Shown piece after piece: positions 54,301 through 63,533 of a DNA stretch of 64,000 nucleotides (positions are counted from its first letter, which is position 1; every line of letters starts with the position of its first letter). Under the pieces are notes generated by a model. It was not told the DNA's origin and ran no database searches. It saw only the letters and a list, made by a program, of their open reading frames with translations. The position numbers and the translations under genes were made by a program. Origin of the DNA: Gigantopelta aegis (Eukaryota; Mollusca; Gastropoda; Neomphalida; Peltospiridae); the NCBI RefSeq assembly GCF_016097555.1, contig NC_054713.1:15934231-15998230 (forward strand), in the 5' to 3' direction.

Positions 54301-54566
54301 TGACAGAATGGGTATTTTTATTACAAAATGGGTCGTTTTTGTATTACATAATGGGCACCTATGTTTGTTAAAGAATGGGTCGTTGTTTATTACAAAATGG
54401 GTCGTTTATTACAAAATGGGGCCCCAACACACGTTTTCTAGTCACTGGAAAAGGTTTCACTTTGATAATTCTGTCATACACCAGTTTGGTTAATGTATTA
54501 CTTTTATATTACATTTTTATAAGATTTATGTTAGATTAACTTCATACAATTTGCGCGCACATGCAT

Positions 54567-54624
<58 letters not shown>

Positions 54625-57600
54625 ACATTTGTGTGTGTGTGGTGCATGCATGCGTTTAATTTGTAGTGTTTGAATTCAAAATACCACCATCTCAGAAATA
54701 CTGTAATTGATATCTTTATAATTACATTAATTTTTTTCAACATATTTTCGTGCGTATATCCAATTAAGGTTCAAGCACGCTGTCCTGGGCACACACCTCA
54801 GCTATCTGGGCTGTCTGTCCGGGACAGTTGGTTAGTTGTGAGTTGGTTAGTGAGAGAGAAGAGGGTTTGGTGGCCTTACACCTAGCCTACCCATTGAGCC
54901 CTTAACAGCTCGCTCTGGGTTGGAGCCGGTACCGGGCTGCGAACTCTGTACCTATCAGCCTGTAGTCTGATGGCTTAACCACTGCGCCACCGAGCCCGGT
55001 CTAATAATTATAAACACACTGAATGTGTGTTGTTTCGGTTTGATTAATTTGTTTCCGGTGGTATACAACGCCATATTCGAGTACAAAGAGTACAATATAC
55101 AATGAAGTTGTAGTTATGATACGGGACAAAGGCTGACACTGCAAACGTATGTGTATAATATGTATTCATGTTATTTATCATAATATTATCGTTAAAGGAT
55201 TTGCAGGCGTCATATGGCTCATGCTGGGGAGGGGAAGGGGGTGTCGATGACAGCAGCGAAAAAGTGGTCGCCAACTTTCATTGTATCCTTATAAATAAAA
55301 AAATCGTTAGCCAAATGTAAATATTTAACATTTTATAGCACAGTGTGTCGTGTTGGATGTTTGTGATTGGCCAGGGGACAAGCTGTAGAATCTCACACCC
55401 AACTTGGTTATCTATCGGAAGTCTTAAAATATAACAACGTTATCTTATAAATGATCCTCAACTACCGTCTATGCTAAGACGCTAATTACAAATTGTAACA
55501 TTCGAATTATTAATATAATATATTTTAATATTTAGTTCCAGCTATAGCAGGTGGTGTCGGTGCTATTGTGGTAATTGCTGTAGTGGTCATCGTCGTTGTC
55601 GTCTTTGTCAAAAAGTAAGCAAAATGCATTGTAGCCTTATTTGTATTATGCTTTTTATTGGAATCATAGTTGTTAGTAACAGTTGCCACAAGCCCAAAAT
55701 ATCTATATGTAAGTGTATAATTCTGTGTTGATTTAACTTATATACTTAATGTGAAGTTGGTTGTGCGTTCGGTGTATACGTAGCAGTAACGTACCGTAAC
55801 TAAAGTTAGAATATTGCATTAGTATAAATATATGTTGAAAATATGTAGGAGATATTCATAATATAGTCTTAAATAATGGAGATTGTTCATTATATATTTT
55901 AATAGGAATTATTGCAAAATACAAGAGATTATAAGACAATATATTAGCGTGAAATGTCATTTTTTTTTAGTTTGACATGGCCAGATAAAAGACAAATTAG
56001 TGCCAAACGCAGACAGGGTGAATTTGATATTTTTGTTTCAGGAGTTAGTAACGTGTAACAAGCTTCCAATCTGACTTTGGGGGATCATGACCCATTTTTC
56101 TTGGTGCGCAACAACCAACTCGACCAAAGTGGTCGGTTGAGTTTCACGTTGTCTGAAGCGTTACCCCATAATGTCTCAGACTTGTTCGATGGGTTAAAGG
56201 TTGGAGTTCATAGCTGTTCAAGGAAGTGTGCTGATGTTTTGCTGTTGTATAAATGGCGTCACTAGTCTACTACGATGAGCGCGGGCGTGTTCGCCTTGAT
56301 AATCGAAATTTCAGTCAGTGTGTGATGATAGTGTCTCGATAGTACTGGCCTTTGACCCTCCCTTGGACAATGTAATCTAATCTGGCAGTCATAGTGATTC
56401 CACCCCAGACGGTAACTGAACCCCTCCAAAAACGGTCATGAGCTTGAATATTGACACCAGCGTAACGCTCATTTTGGGGGATCATGACCCATTCCTCTTG
56501 TAGCGTAATACCCACCTCGGCCAAAGTGGCTTATAATGTCTCAGACGTGTTCGATTGGTGAAAGATCGGGGCTCATAGCTGACCAAGGAAGTGTGGTAGT
56601 GTAGTGTTTAAAAGTAATGTTTTTATTTTAATATAATAATGCATCGGTACGAAATATACTCAGCTACAAAAACAATAAACGTTTATTCAGTAAGACAAAT
56701 AGAAGACATTGCTAATCAATTACTGTAAATATCACATTTTAATATATGTATAAAAGAGGAGCCCCCCACCCTAAACACACCACACAAACAGAAATAACAA
56801 CAACAACAAACACCACCACCCGTCTGCCCCGCCCCTCCAAAAAAAAAGAAGTAAAAAAAATAATAATAAAAAATAAAATAATAATAAAATTAAAAATTAA
56901 AACATTAAAACAAACCCAAACAAACAGAACACCAATAGAACAGACAACAATAACAACAACACCCCAACCCATAGGATATCTTTAAAATGTTATGAAATAA
57001 TAACATATGATATTATATTTCGTTCATGCAGGAGACGCAACAAGAAACATCCGGACAACGATGGAGACTATTGCAACATGGATGCAGATCCTTACAAATA
57101 CCAGAACACCAAGTCATCTGGAAGACATTCAGGTGTTTCAGCAGACCAAAACCAGACTGTCAGCCAGACGATTCGCTCTCCGTCAGACGACTATGCATCT
57201 ATTGATGACGAAGCTGGAGGTACTACTCGGAAACCGCAGGTCGCCATAAAACCAAACCTACCTAGCACAAGTAGGCACGGCGACTTACTACCAGAACCTG
57301 ACCACGTTGACGTGTCTAACATGTACGCCAAGGTTAACAAAAACAAGAAACCGGCCAAATCTGTGAATGAAGCCGCCATGCCGATTACGCACGTCAATGA
57401 GCTCTATGCTGTGGTTAACAAAACTAAAAAGACAAAACCATCTTTGAAGGCTAAACCTTCTGGTGATGTGTACGCCGTAGTAAACAAACAGAAGAAGTCA
57501 GGCAGGAAGAGTTCCGAATCTAAAGGTCAAACTCCTGAGTCTGATGTACCCGGTGATGTCTATACTGAAGTTCGGAAACCGAAGAAGTCGAACATCCCTT

Positions 57601-57686
57601 CACCAGGAGCCACAGGTGGAGATGACGATAAGACAGACTCGGTTGCAACAGTGGAGGATCGTGTTCTTTATTCTAAAGTTTGTTAA
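42302..57686 (+). CDS. single-pass receptor-like membrane protein with Tyr-motif tail
   Basis: Exons 42302-42349, 48140-48488, 50200-50466, 55536-55614 and 57032-57686 have GT-AG borders, and each junction phase fits the next. In order they encode SSACPESLTKNFPNS; a six-Cys domain (HMCTD, CNC, NCES, YSCV, YCLN); a Ser/Thr/Lys-rich stalk; a transmembrane helix; and a 217-residue tail with YCNM, YASI, YAKV, YAVV, YAVV, YTEV and a final YSKV, most followed by NK or RK and lysines. This is the plan of a type I surface receptor that signals through SH2 proteins when its tyrosines are phosphorylated. The first exon is not in this set; 32931 is a candidate. The second exon has a one-base frameshift, so the locus is either a pseudogene or carries an assembly error. 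Ligand unknown; no gene symbol can be given. Confidence 0.78.
42507..42748. mobile_element. MITE with about 40-bp inverted repeats
   Basis: TGCTAGTGTCAGACTATCAA at left and TTGATAGTCTGAACCTAGCA at right are inverted; pairing extends inward (AGTTGGCCAACTC against GAGTTGGCCATCT). 242 bases, no open frame. In the intron after 42349. Confidence 0.88.
42750..43344. other. receptor intron, no feature
   Basis: AT-rich. Nothing was recognised. Confidence 0.5.
44600..45260 (+). repeat. about 150-bp tandem repeat, 3 diverged copies
   Basis: Each copy has TTTTCCGGACTTTTTTC-type sequence, a variable ATTGAGCTG(A/C)AATTTTG block, then a TACCATTACAGATCAAGTTT-like block and GACTTTCATGAC. The third copy is split by the MITE at 44984-45215. 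Confidence 0.75.
44984..45215. mobile_element. 232-bp Tc1/mariner-type MITE
   Basis: CTCAACAACGAAAGTTTAGC and GCTAAACTTTCGTTGTTGAG are perfect inverted ends of 20 bases, flanked by TA on both sides. Inserted in the tandem repeat at TTTTGTATA/TAGCTTATCATA. Confidence 0.95.
45268..45408 (+). mobile_element. SINE-A fragment
   Basis: Head AGCCCAGTGGTCAAGCACTC, partial body, and ATGGGATGGTGTATATGAAA. A further core piece (GAAAGATCCTTTGCTACTAA) is at 45976-46036, 570 bases away. Confidence 0.8.
45420..46420. other. interior of the 2.2-kb element, unrecognised
   Basis: Includes a C16 run near 45730 and CAGATCCGCCCCTG at 46268, which resembles a MITE terminus. No open frame of note. Confidence 0.4.
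47290..47990 (-). mobile_element. LINE 3' end, minus strand, in the receptor intron
   Basis: The minus-strand frame contains NWLKSIRHELYSLGLNYIW upstream of one stop, then IKELCKIRICAHKLNVEYDR, RICTLCNANVKKDEYHF with the terminal Cys/His knuckle, and LGKYLVQANTIRDQL. This is the conserved C-terminus of a LINE ORF2 known from many marine invertebrates. Only one stop interrupts about 230 codons, so the insertion is fairly young. Confidence 0.82.
48140..48488 (+). CDS. receptor exon: six-cysteine ectodomain, frameshifted
   Basis: Opens in phase with 42349 as VHMCTDEVIRDVN through TTCNCSLHASQ. It must then shift by one base between about 48225 and 48262 to read TTNIEISTVKLPDMNCESTL through INITYCLNIYSKG. 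The second frame ends in the phase required by 50200. The Cys spacing (C, CxC, C, C, C) resembles an uncharacterised CUB-like domain of molluscan surface proteins, from memory. Confidence 0.7.
48490..49165. other. receptor intron, no feature
   Basis: Nothing was recognised. Confidence 0.5.
49166..49345 (+). mobile_element. MITE-like fragment
   Basis: ATTAAAGAGACTGTTCTGAA at the left edge, followed by TTGTTTAGAATATCGACGTG and TATTCAACGTCTCTGGTCGT, resembles a dispersed bivalve/gastropod repeat from memory. No right end was found. Confidence 0.45.
49574..49830. repeat. A/C-only low-complexity tract
   Basis: Mostly A and C with C runs and AAAACAAACAAAA runs, interrupted by TATATATATACC at 49673. 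Compare 5031-5222 and 56757-56965. Confidence 0.9.
50200..50466 (+). CDS. receptor exon: Ser/Thr-rich stalk
   Basis: Acceptor TTTTTCGCGTCTTAG, donor CCCAGGTACTG. Encodes SLILQCFSPSGSSMSSS then a Thr/Ser/Lys-rich segment ending SSADDFP. Likely an O-glycosylated stalk between the ectodomain and the membrane. Confidence 0.75.
50667..51125 (+). repeat. minisatellite of 18- and 22-bp subunits
   Basis: CCCATTTTGTAATATGTA and CCCATTTTGTAATACAAAAT(GA) alternate, usually as an approximately 40-bp pair, regular to about 51005 and then degraded. Three to four units occur inverted at 54305-54420. Confidence 0.93.
51255..51592. mobile_element. SINE fragments
   Basis: Plus-strand body (GTTCCACCCAGTGCTCCACC, ACTGATATATCAAA) near 51280-51325, and a minus-strand core (GGGCTACTCTTCCGATTAGC) at 51559-51591 that abuts the ORF at 51599. 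Confidence 0.65.
51599..52384 (+). CDS. truncated transposon-derived conserved protein
   Basis: A 261-codon frame without an ATG at its start; the frame opens right after ATCTACAG, which could be an acceptor or a truncation point. An acidic N-terminal segment (SLESDEEEEENDY) is followed by HLITHGELHDLVRDLELPKN, AELLGSRLQQWNLL, WRLFIDSSKTSLKAVLLHNG, VCGDLKVAALLMGLQGGYTK and YCCFLCEWDS. I recall this order from multi-copy uncharacterised proteins in invertebrates and fish. Asp residues in FIDSS and CGDLK could belong to a DDE-type fold. Homology ends at CEWDS; the last 20 or so codons read into unrelated DNA. Probably not a functional gene. Confidence 0.7.
   Translation: MSVRVQTRTFRQYPNIPSAIRPVPHGEGLPIPNAPESLSLESDEEEEENDYCSPGPSVTNDPDFDKEFSSEPHLITHGELHDLVRDLELPKNKAELLGSRLQQWNLLAAEVRISKCCDRQQQLTPFFFMEGDIVACNNISGLMEALNIAHDPCEWRLFIDSSKTSLKAVLLHNGNIKPSIPLGYAVHMKETYENIKQLLKCINYDQHQWQVCGDLKVAALLMGLQGGYTKYCCFLCEWDSHTRNFLILFPPHLLFYFTIKI
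52385..53270. other. no gene recognised
   Basis: AT-rich, intronic to the receptor. The rest of the ORF at 51599 was not found here. Confidence 0.5.
53340..53690 (-). mobile_element. Tc1-like transposon, internally deleted
   Basis: The minus strand begins MPHLSEND near 53678, a stop, then GMLESGTSQCFVARQFNVHR with helix-turn-helix character and DRPRSGRPPVTTLRQ. The sequence then jumps near 53455 to the C-terminus, ASMRRRCQAYINAEGGHTHY, and a stop. The whole catalytic domain is missing between these points. Confidence 0.88.
54175..54445 (-). repeat. inverted copy of the 50650-51230 repeat
   Basis: GGACCCTGTGTCACCGAATG at left and ATTACAAAATGGGGCCCC at right match the left copy in reverse. 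It has few minisatellite units. Confidence 0.85.
54567..54626. repeat. (CA)n(CG)n microsatellite
   Basis: CA units followed by CGCGCGCGCGCGCG, an alternating purine-pyrimidine tract that can adopt Z-DNA. Confidence 0.95.
54765..55000 (-). mobile_element. SINE-C, minus strand
   Basis: The minus strand opens with a tRNA-like head (GGGCTCGGTGGCGCAGTGGT, GAGTTCGCAGCCCGG) and ends at GCTTGAACC. The start resembles SINE-B but the body is unrelated. Confidence 0.88.
55001..55535. other. receptor intron, no feature
   Basis: Nothing was recognised. Confidence 0.5.
55536..55614 (+). CDS. receptor exon: transmembrane helix
   Basis: Acceptor AATATTTAG, donor AAAAAGTAAGC. Encodes PAIAGGVGAIVVIAVVVIVV and then VVFVKK. 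A hydrophobic span bounded by Lys marks the cytoplasmic side. Confidence 0.88.
56040..56600 (-). mobile_element. Tc1-like transposase fragment with duplicated part
   Basis: Minus-strand RGSVTVWGGITMTARLDYIV and GQYYRDTIITH come from the middle of a Tc1-type transposase. A segment of about 130 bases (GGGGGATCATGACCCAT...AATGTCTCAGAC) is present at 56077-56200 and again at 56474-56550. Confidence 0.75.
56757..56965. repeat. A/C-rich low-complexity tract
   Basis: Mostly A and C, with an A/T-rich AATAATAAAA middle part. Located in the last intron of the receptor gene, 66 bases before the last exon. Confidence 0.88.
57032..57686 (+). CDS. receptor exon: cytoplasmic tail with Tyr motifs
   Basis: Acceptor TTCGTTCATGCAG. 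After a basic RRNKK stop-transfer segment come DYCNMD (a Y-x-N site of Grb2 type), DDYASI, MYAKVNK, LYAVVNK, VYAVVNK, VYTEVRK and VLYSKVC, which ends the protein at TAA 57684-57686. The middle four are spaced 27, 22 and 30 residues apart, and the last lies 36 residues further on. The final VLYSKV fits the ITIM consensus; the others fit only a looser Y-x-x-V pattern. Confidence 0.88.
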
Positions 57687-57796
57687 CTAGTTCCTCTCCC
57701 CATCCTTAAGCGTCAGACTTGCTGCACTTAAATAACACTCTCGTCCCTGGCAACTTCTGAAATGCCAACATTGGTACTAATAGTAACGTACAGCTT

Positions 57797-57813
57797 TGCA
57801 AATAAATAAATAA
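57797..57813 (+). terminator. polyadenylation signals of the receptor gene
   Basis: Overlapping AATAAA hexamers (AAATAAATAAATAAAG) start about 115 bases after the stop codon, followed by a T/C-rich stretch. Confidence 0.7.
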
Positions 57814-57933
57814 AGTGTTCTTCTCAAAAAACAGATCGGCGATATCATTGTATATGTGTTCTGCACCACGGTGAGGTTACAGCACACGCAATGTTTCTGT
57901 AAGGAACTCGGGCTCATAATGATTATAAACAGG

Positions 57934-57935
<2 letters not shown>

Positions 57936-58012
<77 letters not shown>
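57936..58012. repeat. (AT)n microsatellite
   Basis: About 38 units. Confidence 0.97.
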
Positions 58013-58016
<4 letters not shown>

Positions 58017-58195
58017 AATGTAACTGTCCGTTGTTTCGTTCTGTGTTTGCCCTAAAACTGTTTAGATTTTCTTTCATCTTTGATACCTATTGCTATAATT
58101 TTTTATTATTTGCTAATATTTCTAGCCTTTAAAATTAAATTCCTCCGTATTTGTCTATTTACAATTGTACCGCACGTCTCGCTATAGCCCGAGTA

Positions 58196-58256
58196 CTCTG
58201 ACTGTAAGAGAGCTAGACGGACATTTAGACGGTTATTAACCCTATTACAGTCAGAG
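58196..58256. repeat. short inverted repeat
   Basis: CTCTGACTGTAA (58196-58207) and TTACAGTCAGAG (58245-58256) are perfect inverted arms; the flank CTATAGCCCGAGTA precedes them. A small dispersed repeat by appearance. Confidence 0.65.
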
Positions 58257-58679
58257 ACCAATGTATGTAATTTTTTCGCAAAGAGTAGTCAAATATTCCC
58301 GCTGTAAGATCACAACAATCCTATGTTTGACGTCAAATACCTTTACATCGATCATTTTCGATTTTTGTTTTAAACCAATGTTCGCATTTTTTCATTCACC
58401 ACCTGAGAACCGGCATCTTGGATTAAAAAAAACACCCCCAAAAAACAAAAAACAAATTGGCATTGGGACTAATTTTTCCTACACAAGCCCACAAACTACC
58501 TGGAACATTTTTCATTGTCAATATAGCTGTGACGTGTGCCCAGGACAACTTACTTGAACTTTAATTCGACATAAGCACGAAAATAACTATAAATGACATG
58601 AATTAAGGTTAGTAGTTAGTAAGAGAAAAATAGGCATAGTTGGCTTACATAATATCCCCAGTGATCCGTTAAAATAAGT
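58257..58679. other. no gene recognised
   Basis: AT-rich with an A/C-rich patch at 58430-58455. Confidence 0.5.
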
Positions 58680-58760
58680 GGGATGGACCCAGTAATGGGA
58701 TTCGAATTCATAACCTACCAAACGTAGAACTGGTGGCTTAACCACTATGAAACGTGTTCG
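58680..58760 (-). mobile_element. tRNA-like SINE head, minus strand
   Basis: The minus strand reads CATAGTGGTTAAGCCACCAG (A-box-like) and GGTTATGAATTCGAATCCCA (B-box-like). It lacks a recognisable body, and no cloverleaf-complete tRNA is evident. Confidence 0.6.
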
Positions 58761-58794
58761 ATTTGGCAAACGCAGTGGCATCTTTCTTATAGTA

Positions 58795-58965
58795 GGGCGG
58801 GATCTGGCTTAGTCGGTAGAGGTGCTTGGGTCGAACCCTCACAGTGGACCCATTCTCTGATTGTGTTTTTCGTTCCAACCATTAAAGGCCGTGTCATGTG
58901 CTGTCCTGTCTGCGGGAAAAGTAAATATAAAAGACGCCATGCTGCTAACTGAAAAATGTAGAGAC
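58795..58965 (+). mobile_element. SINE, divergent 5' part
   Basis: Head GGCTTAGTCGGTAGAGGTGC and GGGTCGAACCC, body TCGTTCCAACC, core ATAAAAGACGCCATGCTGCT. The tail is absent. Confidence 0.8.
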
Positions 58966-59096
58966 TTATCTTCAATACAGTGTGTCAGAAATACTTGATG
59001 TTTAGCAGTATTATGAGTTCCTCATATGTTGTGTCATGATATGACCAAGACGTATTACATTTGAATACAGTAAACAACATTTTTCACGATAATTGT

Positions 59097-59890
59097 GGTT
59101 TAATGATACTATATGATGCCTGTACATACATAAACTTGTAGATAGATAATAAACCATGTACCTTTAACCACACTAATCAATAGATATTAGAAATTAGTCA
59201 TGATTAAATATTTAATGAGACTATATGATGCCTGTACATACATAAACTTGTAGATAGCTAATAAACCATGTACCTTTAACCACACTAATCAATGGATATC
59301 AGGAGTTAGTCATTATTCAATATTTAATGAGACTATATGATGCCTGTACATACATAAACTTGTAGGTAGATAATAAACCATGTACCTTTAACCACACTAA
59401 TCAATAGATATTAGAAATTAGTCATTATTCAATATTTAATGAGACTATATGATGCCTGTACATACATCAACTTGTAGGTAGATAATAAACCATGTACCTT
59501 TAACCACACTAATCAATGGATATCAGGAGTTAGTCATTATTCAATATTTAATGAGACTATATGATGTCTGGACATACATAAACTTGTAGGTAGATAATAA
59601 ACCACGTACCTTTAACCACACTAATCAATGGATATCAGAAATTAGTCATTATTCAATATTTAATGAGACTATATGATGCCTGTACATACATAAACTTGTA
59701 GGTAGATAATAAACCATGTACCTTTAACCACACTAATCAATGGATATTAGAAATTAGTCATTATTCAATATTTAATGAGACTATATGATGCCTGTACATA
59801 CATACACTTGTAGGTAGATAATGAACCATGTACCTTTAACCACACTAATCAATGGATATCAGAAATTAGTCATTATTCAATATTTAATGG
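59097..59890 (+). repeat. 112-bp tandem array, 7 copies
   Basis: Units start at ACTATATGATGCCTGTACAT every 112 bases (59107, 59219, 59331, 59443, 59555, 59667, 59779) and end TTCAATATTTAATG. Variants AGATATTAGAAATTAG and GGATATCAGGAGTTAG alternate irregularly. Confidence 0.97.
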
Positions 59891-60107
59891 ACTCAAAAAA
59901 AAAGGAGAGCTCAACCTTAATTTACTAACACATTTGCAAAATGATTTGCAAAAATATCCGTTTTCAGTTAGCTTTTTGTATAATTATAATGCATATCAAT
60001 GTGTTTTTATAAATATGTGAAGAGCTGGTCCAAAAGTATGTCATATGAAATAAAGTTCACAGGCCAGCTGCATAATTTTGTGCTCATTCAGACTATGATC
60101 GATATGG

Positions 60108-60410
60108 GGACGTGACGTAGTGGTAAAGCGCTCACTTGATGCGGGGTCAGTCTAGGATCGATCCCCGTCGGTAGGTCCATTGGGTTATTTCTCGTTCTAG
60201 CCAGTGCACGACGACTGGTATATCAAATGCCGTGGTATGTGCTATCCTGTCTGTGGGATGGTGCTTATAAAAGATCACTTGCTACTGATGGAAAAGTGTT
60301 CCAGATTTCCTCTCTAAGACTATGTATCAAAATTACCAAATGTTTCACACCCAATAGCCGATGATTGTGCTCTATTGATGTCGTTAAACAAAGCACATTT
60401 TAACTTTGTG
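60108..60410 (+). mobile_element. SINE-A
   Basis: Head GTGACGTAGTGGTAAAGCGC and GGATCGATCCCCG, body CCAGTGCACGACGACTGG, core AAAAGATCACTTGCTACTGA, tail CACACCCAATAGCCGATGAT and GATGTCGTTAAACAAAGC. Confidence 0.93.
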
Positions 60411-61396
60411 GTATGTATTTTATGGAGTTAAATGCAGTTAAGTTCTACTTGAGGTGCCATGGGTTATTATGTAGGATCCTTCCAGCTGCATGGCTATATC
60501 TATTTTGAATGTATTCCGTGCTATCGAGTGTTCCATGACTGGTGCACCAGATGATATTAGTGATATCCTCTCTGTGGGGAAGTACATGTGAAACACTCCA
60601 TGTTGTATTCAAGAATAACAAGCATGTCTGCGACAACTGATTTTTTCTTCCATTCATACACAGAAATGCAACATCTCCACCACAATGTTTTATTTTATAA
60701 AGCAAGGATTGCATTTGTCATAAAGTCTGACATCCATTAGCCGGAGTTCAAATGTAAATTTCATTATTCTACATTTATAATGTATTTTTTAAATAATAAT
60801 AATAAATTTAATAACGAAAACTTCTTTTATAAAGTAAAACAAAGCAAACAATGTGTGGGTTTTTTTAGTGTGTGGTTTGTTTTGTTTCTTTTATCAGTAT
60901 TAATATAACTACACTATTACCAAATGTTATGAGCATACGGCTGTGAAAATGTGTTTTCTTTTGTTTTGTTATATCTTTTATGTACGATTGTTGGTTTTGT
61001 ACTTTCACCGCCCCATTGTTTTCCAGTGTTTGCGAACCCAGGAGCTCTTCAAAGATGAATAAGGTCTAACGAAAGTCAGTCGTTATTCAATGTTCAGCTC
61101 CCGTTTATCACTCCAAAATAAAACTCAATTAAAGACTTAAATTAAACTAAACTTTAAATTAAACTAAAATTGTTACAAATGTCATGAAAATATGATTTTA
61201 GTTTGATTGTTATACTGCTATTTGTGGCTATATTGATCTCGGGTAAGACCCAGATTGTAAAACAAGAAAGAAAAAAGTTTAAAGCTATGGCTCGTTGCTT
61301 GTGTTTTGTTGTTGTTTTGTTTTGTTATTATTAGTTAAATATTTGTTTGTTTTTATTTTAGATATCTAATTACACATTTCCTGTTTTTGTTGCTGG

Positions 61397-61397
<1 letters not shown>
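60411..61397. other. no gene recognised
   Basis: An 89-codon minus-strand frame (60714-60445) starting MQSLLYKIKHCGGDVAFLCM has no recognised homology and is probably chance. Confidence 0.45.
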
Positions 61398-61460
<63 letters not shown>

Positions 61461-61512
61461 GGAGAGAGGAGGAGAGAGCGAGAGAGAGGAGTGTGTGTGT
61501 GTGTGTGTGTGA
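61398..61512. repeat. (GA)n then (GT)n microsatellite
   Basis: Interrupted GA units to about 61490, then GT units. Confidence 0.95.
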
Positions 61513-63533
61513 TTTATTGGTTTAGCTGAATTATTTGCTTTCTACTGTGTATCATTTACAAATATTTGTAAATCGCTTTCAATGCTTGAAATGGAAATAA
61601 AATGGAAAATGTTGTTTATAATACCCGTAACCGCCAAATATCTGTGACTTATTGGTTTAGATATGATCTGATATAAATTGTGTTATTATAGCTTTCACTA
61701 GAAAACACAACAAAAATACAATACACCTTGGAATCTGCTGATGTACTGTAGTTAATCATTTATAACAACCAGATATTTGTTAATGGTGTCTAGTTTACAA
61801 TGCTGTGAAATGGAAATTAATAAGGGAATTACAAAATATTCCTAACTGGAACCTTGTAATACAGAATTACTGGTACCTATCACAATAAAGACAATAACCT
61901 ACAGTTTACCTAGGTCCTCTAGGATGACTGGTTAAGCTTTATATATTATTAGAACAGTGAGCCTACAGTTTACTGCGTCATTACCGGCAGCAGCACCGTT
62001 AAATAATATTGGGAATTAAAATATTAAGGCACATCAATCACATCAAGGTTTGGCATATATTTACCAAGTATGCATAAATCTAAATCCTAGTCAACGATAT
62101 ATAATACCTACAAATGATATTTCCACAGCGATTTTGCTCTAAGACTTGCTGACGCCTAGTCGCCATCACGGTCGTAAAAAGCCTCGCGGAGGTATTACGT
62201 AACAATGGCCTCCCGCAGCTGGTCTGGGTGTGTATTGAAAACAGCACGACCACCGTCGCGCAGAGGTATTACGTAACAAAGTGCCCACCTGGGCTTAAGT
62301 GCATATTGGAACTGCACACGGCCCTCTAAAACAATTAATATCGCCACAGGCGAAAACAAAATTAAGAGCATGTTCCGTCACATACGTTAAAACAAAATCT
62401 TAGAGAATCATCTTTAAAGGAGGGGACAATTAAGGCATTTGGCCTAGTATGCATAGTCAACGATATATAATGCACATTATTGCTTAATATTAACAAGTAT
62501 AATCGTATAGTTAATTAATAAAACGCTTAAATGTGACGGCTATATAACGGGCGCAGCCATTTTGTACCATACCAGTGAATACGCCCTCTGGCGAGCGGGT
62601 GGTTACGTAATACCTAACGTGTCATGTCAGGAATTAGTCTTCAAACTGAAGAAACAAAACATAACTGATTTTTGCGGATGCATCGCAATTTTCTGTAATA
62701 ATATCCATCCCAGTAAGCCAGCACCAAGTATATATTATTTTTCAATACAAAATAAATCACCACTGTGAAAGTATTGAAATAACTATCTTATGTTTTGTAC
62801 ATAAATTAACCCACGTACTGAAATAATAATCGGAGTGTTTTCTTGGTTAATTGGTATTTTCTTTCCGTGGCCTGTACCTGTGGTTCCTGATTGGCAGGTG
62901 TATATTTAGAAGGTCCCCAGACACTGTGTCTAGACACACTAAAAAGACGTGCCTCTTTTAATAAGATCACAGGGTATTGTGTGATAACTGCGCGGATACC
63001 CCTCAAATCGTAATAGACGTTATCAGCCGTCCTGCTTTATTACTGTAAGTGATTCTATAAAACCCTTAAGTAGACTTTCCCATCTAAAATCACAAAACTG
63101 ACCAATTACGTAGTCCCAAAGAATAGAAAATTATCACTTGGGTATCGTGAGTGGTGGTTTTTGCTCGAAAGTACTTCACAAAGAGGCCTAATAATATGCT
63201 TTTTTTTTCTTTGGATTTTTTAACTCCATTTCGTTCTATTCATGCAAATTGAAATATATTTAGTTAAATAGTTTATTACACTATCAAGTCATTTATGTTG
63301 TTTTACAAGTCAGGTTGATGAAAGCGAAGGGCCTTGTCGTAAATTATAGCGTTTGTTTACACTGTGCATAGAGGCGTTGGACGGAGCTGACGTCACTTCG
63401 CCTCACGCTATACCATCGGACGTCACAAAAACGAAACAAAATGGCTGCTCCCAGTTAGCAGGAATAATCACGGTTTTTTATTAACTCTAAAATTACGCGT
63501 TTTTCATTTCTTAAACTGTCAGTATGTGTTGGT

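Larger units (their letters stand above)
50650..54445. mobile_element. putative 3.8-kb element with long inverted ends
   Basis: 50650-51230 and 54175-54445 are inverted copies of one sequence. Matches, read from the left end, are GGGGCCCATTTTGTAAT, AAAATTACCCATTCTGTAAT, TTTTAAACGTT, AAACATTCAGTGACAGAGGG and TGCGA(G)AGAG. The left copy is longer because a minisatellite expanded in it. Between them lie a 261-codon transposon-type ORF, SINE fragments and a Tc1 remnant. Whether the two ends belong to one transposon is inference. Confidence 0.55.

Noticed and set aside
58680..58760. Functional tRNA gene
   Set aside because: A- and B-box-like words are present, but I could not fold a complete acceptor stem, and similar heads occur in the SINEs around it.
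62562..63006. Small frames of 66-68 codons on both strands
   Set aside because: No homology, splice support or codon bias seen.
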